A stretch of 64,000 bases of DNA, from assembly GCA_934254825.1 (NCBI GenBank), contig CAKQMB010000002.1, forward strand, positions 186,001 to 250,000. The letters are read 5' to 3'. The notes below the pieces were generated by a model. That model was not told the DNA's origin. It saw nothing but the letters and a program-made list of their open reading frames with translations, and searched no databases. Position numbers and translations under genes: made by a program. Position 1 is the stretch's first letter, and each line of letters begins with the position of its first letter. Shown piece after piece: positions 19,012-30,400 of the stretch. The stretch is from an uncultured Clostridia bacterium (GTDB lineage: Bacteria > Bacillota > Clostridia > Christensenellales > Borkfalkiaceae).

Positions 19012-22000
19012 ATGAAACACAAATTGACGATAATTTTTATCCTTGTAATCACGGTGATATGTTCGACCGCCGCGGTTTTTGCCATAGGCGCGAATTCCGC
19101 CGTATGGAGCGACGTCGATATTTCCGAAGTTTACGCTTACGGCGATACGTTCGAAGTTCCCGAACGCACGCTCACCGTCGGTTCAGCCAAGGTTAAGGCT
19201 CTTTCCACCGTGTCGTTCCCGAGCGGGGAAGTCGTTCGCGGAAAAACCGTAAGACTCGGCGAAACGGGCAATTATACCGTTCGTTATTATGCGAGCGTAG
19301 GTAAAGAACAATTTTCCGCCGAGGAACATTTCACCGTTCAGGGTTTCGGTTATATGGCGGACAGCGATAACAGTACGGTTTCGTACGGCAATTATACCGA
19401 ATTCGGCGCCGATTCCACGGGGCTTATCGTGAAACTTGCCAACGGAGATAAACTTACTTTTACGAAACTTATAGACGTTGCTTCTTTAACGCAAAGCGAC
19501 GCGCTTTTCAGGTTTTTCATAACGCCCGAACATCAGGGAGCAGCCGACTTTAATAAGCTTACGCTTACGCTCACCGATTCCGTCGACAGTTCGAAATATT
19601 TGAAAATAGACGTAAACCGCGGTCAGTTTTCCTCGGGAGGCGTCGGCGTTTCGTGGGTTATGGCGGGCGGAAACGGTCAGGATATGGTCGGTTACGAAAA
19701 AGGCAAGAAATTGCACGTCAACGACGATATCGGTACGGCGTTGTATATTTCGTTCGTCGCTCAGAACAATTCGGGCGACGGCTGGTCGGGACCCCCATTC
19801 AACGTAAAACCCGATTTGCGTTACGGCACGATATCTTTTGATTATAATTCAAAAATCGTATATGCCAATTCGGATATAGTATCCGACCTTGACAATTCCG
19901 ATTATTATAAGGATTTGTGGCACGGCTGGTCGTCGGATAAAGCAAGGCTTACGGTAAGCGCAAGCGGATATTCGGGCGCGACGGCAAACTTCTGCATAAC
20001 CGATGTTTTCGGTATGTCTGCCGATGAATTAAAAAACAACAATTTTATCGACGACGAAGCGCCTGTAATTACCGTCGACGGAGATTACGCCGAAATGCCT
20101 CGCGCCGAAGCGGGCAGGGCATATTCCGTTCCCGCGGCTACCGCATACGACGATTATGCGGGTACTTGCGAGGTTACTACCGAGGTTATTTACGGCTATC
20201 ATACCGAAGAGCCCGTTTCGGTAACTCTTTTAAACGGTGCTTTCGTTCCCGACAGAACGGGTACTTACACCATAGTTTATACGGCCAAAGACGGTTTCGG
20301 AAATACTGGAAGAAAAACACTTTTTGTTCAGGCTGTTAAAACCGTTCCCGAAATAGTAATAACTCCTCCGTCCGTTTTATCGAGCGTAGAACTCGGCACA
20401 TACGTTGAAATTCCCGAACCGACGGTAAGCGGCGGAAGCGGAAAAGTCAATATCGAAACCGCGGTAATTTTCGGCGGCGAACGAACCGTTATAAACGGCG
20501 GTTTCCGTCCCGAAACCGAGGGCGAGTATACCATAGAATTTGTAGCAACCGATTATATAGGCAAAACGCAGTTCGCAACGCTTAACGTCAATGCTTGCAG
20601 AGGCGATAAGCCGTTGTTTATCGACGACGTTTTTATGCCGCCCGTATATATAAACGGCGGAAGATACGTTTTACCGACGCTTTATGCAAACGATTACACG
20701 TCCGGCAGCTTAAAACGCGTGCTTTGCGACGTTAAGGTTGTTGACGCAAACGGCGAAAAACATTATAAAGCGGGCGACGAATATATCCCCGCAGTCGCTA
20801 ACAACGGCGATATTGCCGAAATAACTTATTATTCGGGCAGCGCGGTATATCCCGTGTTTAACGTCCCCGTAATTATCGGAAGAACGGATAACACCGTACA
20901 CATGTCCGACTATATTTACGGCAAAGATATTACCGTAACTACTCGCGACGAGAACAATGCGTTATACACTACCGGGCTTGCCGTAATACCGTCTTTGGGC
21001 GATTCAGACTGGATTTTCGCAAACGCATTGCTTAAAAACGTTGCGTCGGTCACCGTCGGAACGCTTTCGGGTAAAACAAACTTCGGAGCGTTCGGATTTA
21101 CGTTTATCGACGCGGCCGACGGAAGAAAAGTTACCGTAAAAGCGGCGATAGGCTCGACAAAAGTTACGTTTAGTCACGGCGGTGCGGATTACACCTCGGG
21201 TACGTCGGTTAAAAACGGCGGCAAACTCAGAATATCTTACTCTGACGGCAGAATAAACGTAATCGGTAATGATTCCGCCACGATGTCCGTTCCGCTTACC
21301 GTTTATGACAACGGCGACGATTTCGACGGATTTACCTCGGATAAAGTATATGTAAGCGTAGCGACGATTGATAATAAATCGGATAGCCGTTATATGGTTT
21401 TATCCGTCAGCGATAATGCGCTTTCATACAGGAATCAGGATAACGGAGCGCCTTTGTTCGGCATACTCGGCGATTACGGCGGGAAACAGAAAATCAACGC
21501 CGAATACGTTATAAACCGCGCTGTGTGCGGCGACGTATTCGCGCCGAATTCAAGCGCAACGCTCACCGTTACCGCTCCCGACGGATCGACCGTAACGGAC
21601 CGCAACGGTAAACTTTTAAAAGACGTTCCGATAGAAGAAGAATACAACATAACGCTTACCGAGTACGGCAAGTACGTTATTTCGTACGTCGTAACGGAAA
21701 TCGACTGGGTAGGCAATCGCAACAGACCAAATATAACGATTACCGTAGCCGACGAAGAGGCGCCCGTTATAGAATTTACGAAAGTTCCGTCTGCCACGGC
21801 GGCGCTCGGCGACGTAATCGTAATGCCCGAGTATAAAATTACCGATAATATTTCAGCCGAAAACGAAATCGCGGTAAGGGCGTTCGTTGTAAACGCACAA
21901 GGTAAGTTTATAGAACTTACGGACGGAGCAAACGCAATCAAATGCGAATATTCGGGTAAATATACCTTTATTGTATACGCAACCGACGCGGCGGGCAATT

Positions 22001-22035
22001 CTTCGTCGCTGTGCTATGAAGTAAACGTAAGGTAA
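19012..22035 (+). CDS. Large secreted Ig-like/beta-sandwich protein of unknown function
   Basis: A 1007-residue protein with a signal peptide (LTIIFILVITVICSTAAVFA) and no lipobox or C-terminal anchor, so it is probably released or held by partners. The middle holds Ig/cadherin-like domains (KVNIETAVIFGGERTVINGG, TYTIVYTAKDGFGNTGRKTL, YTIEFVATDYIGKTQFATLN). Two beta-sandwich, lectin-like regions lie at about residues 120-340 and 610-800, the second with FGAFGFTFIDAADGRK. The last 200 residues form two more Ig-like units ending in FIVYATDAAGNSSSLCYEVN. No catalytic motif is evident. It probably binds the glycan taken up by the importer encoded just upstream. Confidence 0.6.
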   Translation: MKHKLTIIFILVITVICSTAAVFAIGANSAVWSDVDISEVYAYGDTFEVPERTLTVGSAKVKALSTVSFPSGEVVRGKTVRLGETGNYTVRYYASVGKEQFSAEEHFTVQGFGYMADSDNSTVSYGNYTEFGADSTGLIVKLANGDKLTFTKLIDVASLTQSDALFRFFITPEHQGAADFNKLTLTLTDSVDSSKYLKIDVNRGQFSSGGVGVSWVMAGGNGQDMVGYEKGKKLHVNDDIGTALYISFVAQNNSGDGWSGPPFNVKPDLRYGTISFDYNSKIVYANSDIVSDLDNSDYYKDLWHGWSSDKARLTVSASGYSGATANFCITDVFGMSADELKNNNFIDDEAPVITVDGDYAEMPRAEAGRAYSVPAATAYDDYAGTCEVTTEVIYGYHTEEPVSVTLLNGAFVPDRTGTYTIVYTAKDGFGNTGRKTLFVQAVKTVPEIVITPPSVLSSVELGTYVEIPEPTVSGGSGKVNIETAVIFGGERTVINGGFRPETEGEYTIEFVATDYIGKTQFATLNVNACRGDKPLFIDDVFMPPVYINGGRYVLPTLYANDYTSGSLKRVLCDVKVVDANGEKHYKAGDEYIPAVANNGDIAEITYYSGSAVYPVFNVPVIIGRTDNTVHMSDYIYGKDITVTTRDENNALYTTGLAVIPSLGDSDWIFANALLKNVASVTVGTLSGKTNFGAFGFTFIDAADGRKVTVKAAIGSTKVTFSHGGADYTSGTSVKNGGKLRISYSDGRINVIGNDSATMSVPLTVYDNGDDFDGFTSDKVYVSVATIDNKSDSRYMVLSVSDNALSYRNQDNGAPLFGILGDYGGKQKINAEYVINRAVCGDVFAPNSSATLTVTAPDGSTVTDRNGKLLKDVPIEEEYNITLTEYGKYVISYVVTEIDWVGNRNRPNITITVADEEAPVIEFTKVPSATAALGDVIVMPEYKITDNISAENEIAVRAFVVNAQGKFIELTDGANAIKCEYSGKYTFIVYATDAAGNSSSLCYEVNVR

Positions 22036-22045
22036 GGTGGAAAAT

Positions 22046-24118
22046 ATGAAAAAAAGCATATTCAAAGCAATTATTCTTTTGTTAACCGTTATATTTACGT
22101 TTTCGACTTTTTCGGCTTGTAAAAACGACGACGTAATAACGGACGACGATTCCGTAAAAACGGTAACCGACGTTACGGCTCACAAGGTCGAAGGTACTTT
22201 GCACGACGTAAACGTTGACTATGATAAACCGATCGGCAGACTTTCGGAGGACGGAAAAACCGAATATAAGGTGATTACTTCTTCCGTGTACGGCGTTGCT
22301 TCAAAGTTTGTCACAAAACATTTAAGCGCGGCGTCCGGAGCGAATTTTCCTTTGGATTTTGTCGAGGAATGTGATCTATCGGCAGGGAAATATATAGTTT
22401 TCGGCTTAAATGAGCTTATACGGTCGGTTGTAACCGTACCGGAGACGGAAGTTCTGGGCAGTCAGGGATATTACATTAAAACGGTCGGAGACGACGTGCT
22501 TGTATATTTTACAAGCGAAAACGGCGCGCAACTTGCGGCCATAGCTCTTCTCCGCGCGCTTGTCGGTTACGATATGATGTCGGGAGACTGCGTTATTTAC
22601 GAGAAAGCGGGTGACGTTTTGCCCGCAATCGAAATAGCGGAACGTCCCGATTATGAATTCCGTATTAACAGTAACGAGATGAAGGGCGACGCTAAATACG
22701 GTATGGGCTTCACTCAGAAATCGGGAATGCTTCAAACCGATATCGGCACCGTCCACAACCTTTACGATTTCTTCACGCAGGAAGACGTGAAAAATCATAG
22801 CAAGTGGTTTTCGGAAGGCGCGATCGTGCAAAGAGAGACCGATGGAGGCTTAAAGCGAGTCCGCATAGGTCAGCCTTGTTTTACCGCCCATGGCGACAAA
22901 GAAGAATATGAAGCTCTTCTGAACCATATGGCAAGACAGATTATAGAAATTTTAAAGAGTAAACCGGACGTTCTGAATATGCGTATATCGCAAAACGACG
23001 TTCTGGACGAAAACACGACGTGGAAATGTACTTGCGCGGCGTGTAACGCGAGTTACGATTATTACGGAACTTTGGGCGGGGCTATGATTTCGTTTGCTAA
23101 CGACCTTGCCGAAAAAATAAACGAATATATCGACGCGAACGAACCCGGCAGAATTTTCAATCTGGTCGTTCTCGCTTATCAGGAAGCTTTGCAAGCTCCC
23201 GTTCAGCGTAAAAACGGCGAGTACGTTCTCGACGAAAAGGGCAAGGGAATACCCGAAGTCCGCTATACTTTTGACGAACAGGGCAATAAAACCGTCGTTT
23301 CGGACGAAAACGGTCAGCCCGAAAAACTTGTTTGCGGGCGCGGCGTGGCGTATGAATTTGCCGCTTCCAAAGCGAATTGGATTCATTCGTTTTACGAGCC
23401 CGAAAACAGAGAGTTTGCTTCGGCGATAGAAGCATGGGCGGGACTCGGCTCGTCCAACCTTTACGTCTGGTCTTACGAAATAAGTTATTATCAGTATCTT
23501 TATCCTTACAACAACTATCAGATATTGCTGGATAACTTCAAATACTTCAAAGAATTCGGCGGTAACTATATTTACCCCGAAGGCACATGGGAAAACCAGA
23601 ATAACCCCGGTTTTGCCAAACTGCGCGATTATATTAACTCGAAGGGTATGTTCGACGTAAATTCGGACTATAACGAACTCGTGGATAAATTCTTCAAGTA
23701 CTATTTCAGAGAAGCAGCGCCTGTTATGCGCAAATACTTCAATGAAGTGCAGATCAATCTGAAAATAAACGAAGACATTACCGGCGGACGCGTTCATGCT
23801 TACGGATTGTCCGACGATCGGGTCTGGCCCGAAGCTCTTATAACGGGTTGGCTCAACTCGTTTGACGACGCGCAAAACGAAATATTAAAATATAAAGAAA
23901 CCGACGCAGAATTATATGAAGCGCTTTCTAAACATATTTTAATCGAATCGCTGTTCCCGAGATACGTTTTATGCACTAAATACGCTAAATCTTTCAGCAC
24001 AAGTCAACTCAAAGAAATGCGTAGATCGTTCCTGAAAGATTTCGAAAATCTCGGCAACACCACACATCAGGAGCACTATGTTATTTCCGCAGTTACTTCG
24101 CAGTGGAATATTGACTAA
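22046..24118 (+). CDS. DUF4838 lipoprotein (GH-like, alpha-glucuronidase-related)
   Basis: I choose ATG 22046, after GGTGG, over the GTG at 22037 because it puts the positive residues and lipobox (FSTFSAC) in the usual place; the mature protein is a lipoprotein of 690 residues. An N-terminal alpha/beta domain like that before GH67/GH20 barrels spans about residues 60-200 (KYIVFGLNELIRS...YIKTVGDDVLVYF). The DUF4838 domain follows, with the family's signature RISQNDVLDENTTWKCTCAA, then CNASYDYYGTLGG and LVVLAYQEALQAPVQ. DUF4838 proteins are TIM-barrel-like and usually sit in polysaccharide loci; the activity is not established to my knowledge. A cytoplasmic relative is encoded at 44412-46238. 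Confidence 0.82.
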   Translation: MKKSIFKAIILLLTVIFTFSTFSACKNDDVITDDDSVKTVTDVTAHKVEGTLHDVNVDYDKPIGRLSEDGKTEYKVITSSVYGVASKFVTKHLSAASGANFPLDFVEECDLSAGKYIVFGLNELIRSVVTVPETEVLGSQGYYIKTVGDDVLVYFTSENGAQLAAIALLRALVGYDMMSGDCVIYEKAGDVLPAIEIAERPDYEFRINSNEMKGDAKYGMGFTQKSGMLQTDIGTVHNLYDFFTQEDVKNHSKWFSEGAIVQRETDGGLKRVRIGQPCFTAHGDKEEYEALLNHMARQIIEILKSKPDVLNMRISQNDVLDENTTWKCTCAACNASYDYYGTLGGAMISFANDLAEKINEYIDANEPGRIFNLVVLAYQEALQAPVQRKNGEYVLDEKGKGIPEVRYTFDEQGNKTVVSDENGQPEKLVCGRGVAYEFAASKANWIHSFYEPENREFASAIEAWAGLGSSNLYVWSYEISYYQYLYPYNNYQILLDNFKYFKEFGGNYIYPEGTWENQNNPGFAKLRDYINSKGMFDVNSDYNELVDKFFKYYFREAAPVMRKYFNEVQINLKINEDITGGRVHAYGLSDDRVWPEALITGWLNSFDDAQNEILKYKETDAELYEALSKHILIESLFPRYVLCTKYAKSFSTSQLKEMRRSFLKDFENLGNTTHQEHYVISAVTSQWNID

Positions 24119-24132
24119 GGGGGCTGACGATT

Positions 24133-27100
24133 ATGAAAAACAGATTGTTTAAAATTGCTATTTCTTTAATCGCCGTAATATTGCTGGTTGCGGCTTCGGC
24201 GTGCTTGTTTTCCGGTTGCGGGAATACGCCCGACGATTCAAACGAACCTTCTTCGGAAATCGAAAACGTTATCGTAAAAATTTCGGCGGAAACCGCAACC
24301 GTCGCAGAGCTGGAAACCATAAAACTTTCCGCAACGGTTGAAAACGGCAGTGAAGCCGTAAAATGGAGTACGAGCGACGGCTCGGTTGCCACCGTTGATC
24401 AGGACGGGCTTGTTTTCGGCGTAAAAAGCGGTAAATGCAATATTATCGCAATGTCGGGCAAAGCCATGGCAACCTGCACTCTTACCGTAACCGACAGCGT
24501 TTATGCCCCCGTTATTAAAACAGCCGATAAAATCACCGTCGAAAACGGAAACAGTTACGTCGGTAAAATCAGCGTTTTATTCAGAGGCGAGGACGTAACC
24601 GATAAAGCAAAAATCGAATGGTCGCTCGCAAACGGTTACGAGCAGATATGCAATGTGGTAAAGGGCGACGGGACGGTTACTTTTATCGCAAAATCTCTCG
24701 GCGAAGCGGAGTATTACGTTACGGCGACTTATCACGGAATTTTCGTAAACAAAAGCGTATCCGTTAAGGTTATCGAGGCTATAGCGACCGTCGTTCCGGA
24801 CGGCGACGTTGCGGTTGGCGACGAAGGCTACGAATTGAAATTGTTCACCGTAGCCGAAGCCGGTCAGACCGAAATGCCTTTAAGTTTTACGGTTTATCAG
24901 GGTAGCAGCGTAATTAAAAACGCGGTTATAAACTGGGATAAGGATTCCGAATGGTACGATCCCAACATTGCCGAAATTACGGGCGCAAACGGAAATTATA
25001 TCGTTAAAAAGGTTTCCGCAGGCACAACCGATATTATCGGAACTTACCGCACGCCGAACGGCAAAAACGTTACCGTTACGATAAAAGTTATCGTTGAAAA
25101 GGCGGTTAAAACGCTTGACATTCGTCCCGAAATCGAAGTCGAGAATTTGCAGCCTATAACGCTTCCCGATACTTTCGGCGAAAATATTTTATCGCTTACG
25201 TTAAACGGAGTAAACGTTTACTCGTCCGTTTCGGGCAGGAAAGTTAGTCTTAACAAGGCTAAACTTCCCAAAACGGCGGATAAGCTCGGCGCAAGAGAAA
25301 TGATTTTGTCTACCGCCGACGTGGATTACACGTTTACGGCAGATATCTGCACGCTTAAAATAAGTAACAAAGAGGAATTCGATAAAATGCGCGATCTTGC
25401 CCGCTCAAACGGCGACATAAGCAATACGGGCGTGCTTGACGGCTATTTCGTGCTTGACGGCAATATCGAATATAACGCCGATTTCGTCTCGATGACCGAC
25501 AGCGGCGAAATGTGGAGTATAAACAACAAACTCGGCGGCGCAGGCTGGAACGATCCGTCAAGATACGGCTTTAAGGGCGTGTTTGACGGCTGCGGCTACA
25601 ACGTAAACGGAATTACCCTAAAATCCCGCTCGAGCGACAGAGAAAGCGGCGGTATTTTCGGTTTTACGAACAACAATGCGGTCATTAAAAACGTTTCGTT
25701 TACGAACGCAGGCTTGTATGAAAACAACGGATTTATTTGTTCTTACGGCGGCGGACTTATAGAAAACGTCAATATAACTTTCGCAAAATTAGGTTTCGGT
25801 AACGAAAACAGGGATTTGTTCAGTACGAACGGAGATCCGAGAACTATGGGCGCGTTCTTCTCGTGCGGGGCTTCGGAATCGGCAAAGGTCAAAAACTGTT
25901 TCGTGGACGCAATAGGCGCGGATATCGCTTACGTCACCAATAAAGACAGGTCGGATCTCGCAAACGTGATTTTGGGAACGAGATCCAAAAAGGTCGAAAA
26001 TCTCGTGATCGCGTGCGACCATGTTCGCGCGGATAAAATCTTATCCGATAGCGGTGCCTCTTGCGCCGCGGTTTCCTATGGCGACTTTACTTCTTCGGCG
26101 CCGTTAAAAGGCGTAATAAGCGAATTCGACGAGGGAATATGGAGTTTTATAGGCGGTATACCGTTCGTAAAACACGCTGTCGAAACTATCGACGTTAACG
26201 GACAGATAGAATTTGTTCAGATTGCCGAAATGATTGCATTAGGCGGCAGTTCGGTTGTAAAGACTAACACCCGCTATGCCGACATTACCATTGAAAATCC
26301 TTACGGCGGCATCACGTTTGAAAACGGCGTAATCAGCGTGCCGCAAAGCGCGGGCGCAGGCAGTATTACAGTCAATGCGATTTCCTGTCTTAACGGTTCG
26401 CATATAACCGTTGAAATCGAAATAGCCGATTCGCGTAGTGTAAGCGTATCGCACGAAAGACAGCTTGTCGAAACGGAGACTTCCGAAATCGATCTTTCGT
26501 TCGCAAGCGATTACGTCGGCGACAATGCGACCGTATCTTATAACGGCGTAATACTCGGAAACGGCGCCGTATCGGGCGGCAAACTTACCGTGGATTTAAC
26601 GCAAATCGATAAAACGGGCGAACTTACTTTCGAAGTCGTTTCGAAGAAGGACGGCGTGTATTACACGTTCGATTACAATTTATTGCTTGCGACAAAGATT
26701 ATCCGTACGGCGGCGGATCTCGATGTTTTGAAAATTCGTCAAGCCGGCGCTTCGATTTACGGTTATTACGTTCTCGGCGCGGATATAGATATGAAAAACG
26801 CAACGATTTCGCAGGATCCGCGCGACAACAATTACTGGGAAGGCAGTTTAGGTTTCCGCGGCGTTTTCGACGGACAAAATCATGCCATATCCGATTTTAT
26901 CGCGGGAGCGAACGGGTTGTTCGGTCATATCGGCAACGGCGCGGTAATAAAAAACGTTAAATTCGAAAACGTAAGATGCAATAACTCGTATCGTTCCGCA
27001 GTGCTTGCAAGGACGATATGCGGCGCAGAAATAAACAATGTAAGTTTAAACGCGGTAAGTTTTGAAGGAGCCGACAGCGACAAAGGTTTGTTAGCGTCGA

Positions 27101-27324
27101 GATATATAGATAACTCGATATTTAAAGACGTGAAAATCGACGCGAGCGAATGTACTGTTTATTCGTTATTCGGAAACCAGGTAGGAGACAAAAAGGGCAA
27201 TACTTATAGCGGCGTCGAAATAAAAGTTAAATCTTACAAAATGTTCGCAAATCAGGGGACCGAAGTAAACGCCGGGGATAAAACAATTATTCCGACAGGC
27301 ATAACCGTCACCGTAGTTGCGTAA
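24133..27324 (+). CDS. Lipoprotein with Big_2 Ig-like domain and two GLUG-like modules
   Basis: AAGGGGG precedes ATG 24133. A signal peptide with an LFSGC lipobox anchors this 1063-residue protein. Residues of about 45-125 form a group-2 bacterial Ig-like domain (VEN GSEAVKWSTSDGSVATVDQD region). Two copies of a roughly 300-residue module follow, each a beta-sandwich then a GLUG-like beta-helix stretch. The second copy (from about nt 26440) runs from IDLSFAS through LLATKIIRTAADLDVL, FRGVFDGQNHAI and NGLFGHIGNGAVIKNVKFEN to GVEIKVKSY. The first copy is divergent (FKGVFDGCGYNVNG, GGIFGFTNNNAVIKNVSFTN). The same module recurs in the next gene. Likely a glycan-binding or adhesive surface protein; no enzyme motif is seen. 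Confidence 0.65.
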   Translation: MKNRLFKIAISLIAVILLVAASACLFSGCGNTPDDSNEPSSEIENVIVKISAETATVAELETIKLSATVENGSEAVKWSTSDGSVATVDQDGLVFGVKSGKCNIIAMSGKAMATCTLTVTDSVYAPVIKTADKITVENGNSYVGKISVLFRGEDVTDKAKIEWSLANGYEQICNVVKGDGTVTFIAKSLGEAEYYVTATYHGIFVNKSVSVKVIEAIATVVPDGDVAVGDEGYELKLFTVAEAGQTEMPLSFTVYQGSSVIKNAVINWDKDSEWYDPNIAEITGANGNYIVKKVSAGTTDIIGTYRTPNGKNVTVTIKVIVEKAVKTLDIRPEIEVENLQPITLPDTFGENILSLTLNGVNVYSSVSGRKVSLNKAKLPKTADKLGAREMILSTADVDYTFTADICTLKISNKEEFDKMRDLARSNGDISNTGVLDGYFVLDGNIEYNADFVSMTDSGEMWSINNKLGGAGWNDPSRYGFKGVFDGCGYNVNGITLKSRSSDRESGGIFGFTNNNAVIKNVSFTNAGLYENNGFICSYGGGLIENVNITFAKLGFGNENRDLFSTNGDPRTMGAFFSCGASESAKVKNCFVDAIGADIAYVTNKDRSDLANVILGTRSKKVENLVIACDHVRADKILSDSGASCAAVSYGDFTSSAPLKGVISEFDEGIWSFIGGIPFVKHAVETIDVNGQIEFVQIAEMIALGGSSVVKTNTRYADITIENPYGGITFENGVISVPQSAGAGSITVNAISCLNGSHITVEIEIADSRSVSVSHERQLVETETSEIDLSFASDYVGDNATVSYNGVILGNGAVSGGKLTVDLTQIDKTGELTFEVVSKKDGVYYTFDYNLLLATKIIRTAADLDVLKIRQAGASIYGYYVLGADIDMKNATISQDPRDNNYWEGSLGFRGVFDGQNHAISDFIAGANGLFGHIGNGAVIKNVKFENVRCNNSYRSAVLARTICGAEINNVSLNAVSFEGADSDKGLLASRYIDNSIFKDVKIDASECTVYSLFGNQVGDKKGNTYSGVEIKVKSYKMFANQGTEVNAGDKTIIPTGITVTVVA
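26440..27324 (+). repeat. Surface module copy, IDLSFAS/GLUG/VEIKVKSY type
   Basis: This segment encodes one unit of a protein module that recurs at 28872-29772 and 29779-30660. Shared landmarks in order are IDLSFAS, GKLTVDL, LLATKIIR, VLG-DID, F-G-FDGQ-H-I, GLFGHIG, VEIKVKSY and a terminal PDGITV-like strand. Confidence 0.75.
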
Positions 27325-27420
27325 AACGCGGTTTATCGCGGCAAACAGGCTTAAACGCATTTATGCGATAAATAAAAAAGACGACGTATTTACCCGTTGT
27401 CAGAAACAGGAGGAAAGAAA

Positions 27421-30400
27421 ATGAGAAAAATCAAGACACTACTGGCGATTCTTTGTATCGTTTTCGCAGCGTGCGCCGTTATGGCTTGCGACGGCGGCAA
27501 CGACGAACCGACAAAAATCGCAGTCGACGCGCCCGTTATAAATTCCAAAGTTTATAACGGCGAAAAGCAGGCGGCGAACATCGAGGCAAACGAAGCTTAC
27601 GCCGTTATCGAAAATAACGGCGGCGTAAACGCAGGCGAATATAACGTCGTGTTAAAACTTACCGACGAAAACGCTTACGAATGGAAAACGCCGGACGAAG
27701 CCGACGCAACTATGCTTACGCTTAAATTTGTCATTACAAAGGCGACCAATTCGGTAAGCGAACTTACGCTCGAGGGATGGAGAGCGGGTGAAACCGCAAA
27801 CGTACCTGCGGCGAATGCGGAATTCGGCGAAGTAAAGTTTGCTTACGCAACCGAACAAAACGGCGCTTATACCGAAAACGTTCCCACGGCGGCTGGCACT
27901 TACTTTGTAAAGGCATATGTAGAAGCGACTGAAAACTACGACGGCGCAGAAGCCGTAATTTCTTTCGTAATCACAAAAGCCAAAGAAGAAAACGCCGTTA
28001 CCGTCAGTGCGGACGATATTAAATACGGAGAAAACGTAACGCCCGTCGTAACGGCGAACGCAACTCATGTTCCGGACGGCGCGGAGATCGTTTATACTTA
28101 CGCTCTTACCTCCGACGGCGAATACGTTGCCTGGGAAACTATCGAAAAACGCGCGGGCGCATATTTCGTAAAAGCCACCGTTGCCGAAGACGACGATTAT
28201 AAAGGAACTTCTGCTGTTGCCGAATTTGAAATGACAAAAGGCGACAACGCGATAAACGATTTCGTAATCGACGCCGTTGCTTGTAAACAGGCTATAAATC
28301 TTAACGTAACCGCAACCGCGGGAACGGTCGTTACTTATAAGTACGCAACCACGGCTGACGGCGAATATATCGATATTCCCGCCGACGGGCTTGTTTCGGG
28401 CACTTATTACGTTAAAGCATATACGGCAGGCAACAAAAATTATGTCGCAGCCGAAAGCAATCCCGCAACTCTTACCGTAAATCACGCATATGCCTGGACG
28501 ACCGATGCAGACGGTAACGACTATCGCGCTTGCGCATGCGGCGCAACCGAAAGATTTGTTTTCGATACGAGCGCAGACGTATTTGAAAAAACCGAAAGCG
28601 GTTACTCGCTTAAACTTTACAGCGCGGAAGAGGAAGGCAAGCCTGATAAAGTAACGTTCTCGTTCATAGTAACGCTCGGAACAACCGTTACGGGAAATGC
28701 GGTCATGGCTTGGGAACAATCGCCCGAAGGTATTGTCAAAATTACAGGCAGCGCCGAATATACCGTTAAAGCGCTCGTTACAGGCGAAACGGTTTTAACC
28801 GCTACCTATACCGATCCGGACGGCAAAAAGGCGCATGTAACCATAAACGTTACTGTTGAAAGAGTAACGAAGACGGTTGAAGTCGCACACGAAACCATTC
28901 TTGCCGATTTAGCAACCGCCGAAATCGACCTTTCGTTTGCAAGCACATATTTAGGCGAAAGCGCAAGCCTTGCTTACGGCGATAAAGTTCTCGGAAACGG
29001 AGCTTTGACCGACGGCAAACTTACCGTAGATTTAAGCGAAATAGCCGAAACGGGCAATCTTACATTTGTCGCTGCTACCGATAAGGACGGCGTATACTAT
29101 TCGTTCAACGTAAACGTTCTTTTTGCAACGAAGATTATTCGTAATGCCGAAGATATGGCTGCCGTAAAAATCACGGCGGATCAGCTCAGCGCTTATACGC
29201 CTATCGAAGGCTATTACGTTCTCGGTAACGATATAGATTTTGCAAATGCTCAAAGTCATGCCGATATGTCGAGCGTTTTAAAGACTTTGACTGATCAATA
29301 TTGGAATAAAAATCAAGGTTTCCGCGGTACGTTCGACGGACTTGAACATAAGATTACCAACGTTAAAGTCGGTCAGGGCGGATTGTTCGGATATGTCGGT
29401 ATGGGCGCGGTAATCAAAAACGTTGATTTTGAAAACGTTTCGTATATCGGAGCATATTGCGGTTCGTTGTTAGGATATTCGGTTTTAAACGCTACGGTCA
29501 AAGACGTAAATATAAGCGTTTCCGCATATAAAAATCCCGGAACTGCCGATCAAGGTTTTTTAGGCGGCAGATTAACAGGCGGAAATACGTTGACGAACGT
29601 AAAAATCGATGCAAGCACCTTTGACGTCTATTCTTTATTCGGAACGGAAGTAAACAAAGGCGCATACACCGGAGTCGAAATAAAAGTTAAATCTTATGTG
29701 GTATATAGTAATGCGGGTTCCGACGTAAACGCTGAGGATAAATCGGTTGTCCCCGACGGTATAACGGTTTATTCAAGCAAAACCGTTGAAATCGAGCATG
29801 AAACTATTTTGCTTGAAAAGACCGATACGGTAATCGATTTGTCGTTTGCGAGCGAATATTTAGGCGAAAGCGTAAGCTTGATCTATAACGGCGCGCTTTT
29901 GGGCGAAGGAGCTGTTGCGGACGGTAAACTCACCGTTGATTTAAGTGGTGTTTCTGAAACGGGCGCACTTGTATTCGTCGGTTCGACCTTAAAAAACAGC
30001 GTTACTTATACATTCGACGTAAACGTTCTTTTGGCTACAAAGATTATCCGCATTGCGGAAGATCTTGAAGTTGTTCGTGTAAAAACAACTACTGCCGTAA
30101 TCTCGGGATTGTACGTTCTTGGCAACGATATTGATATGCAAGGCGCAAAAGTATCGGAGGTTTATACCAATTTGCCGGGATATTGGGAAACAAAATTCGG
30201 GTTTATCGGAACGTTTGACGGACAAAATCACACGATATCAAACTTTATCGCGGGACAAAGCGGTTTATTTGGACATATCGGTAAAGGTGCGATAATAAAA
30301 GACGTTAATTTCAGCAATGTAGATATCAATAAAGACTATCTTTCGGCTGTGTTTGCAAGAGGCATAAACGGTGCGGAATTAAGTAATGTAACCATAAACA

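Noticed and set aside
27397..27420. Upstream start of the second GLUG-type lipoprotein at 27397
   Set aside because: AGGAGG at 27408-27413 sits inside that extension and points clearly to ATG 27421, which also gives a normal lipoprotein signal.
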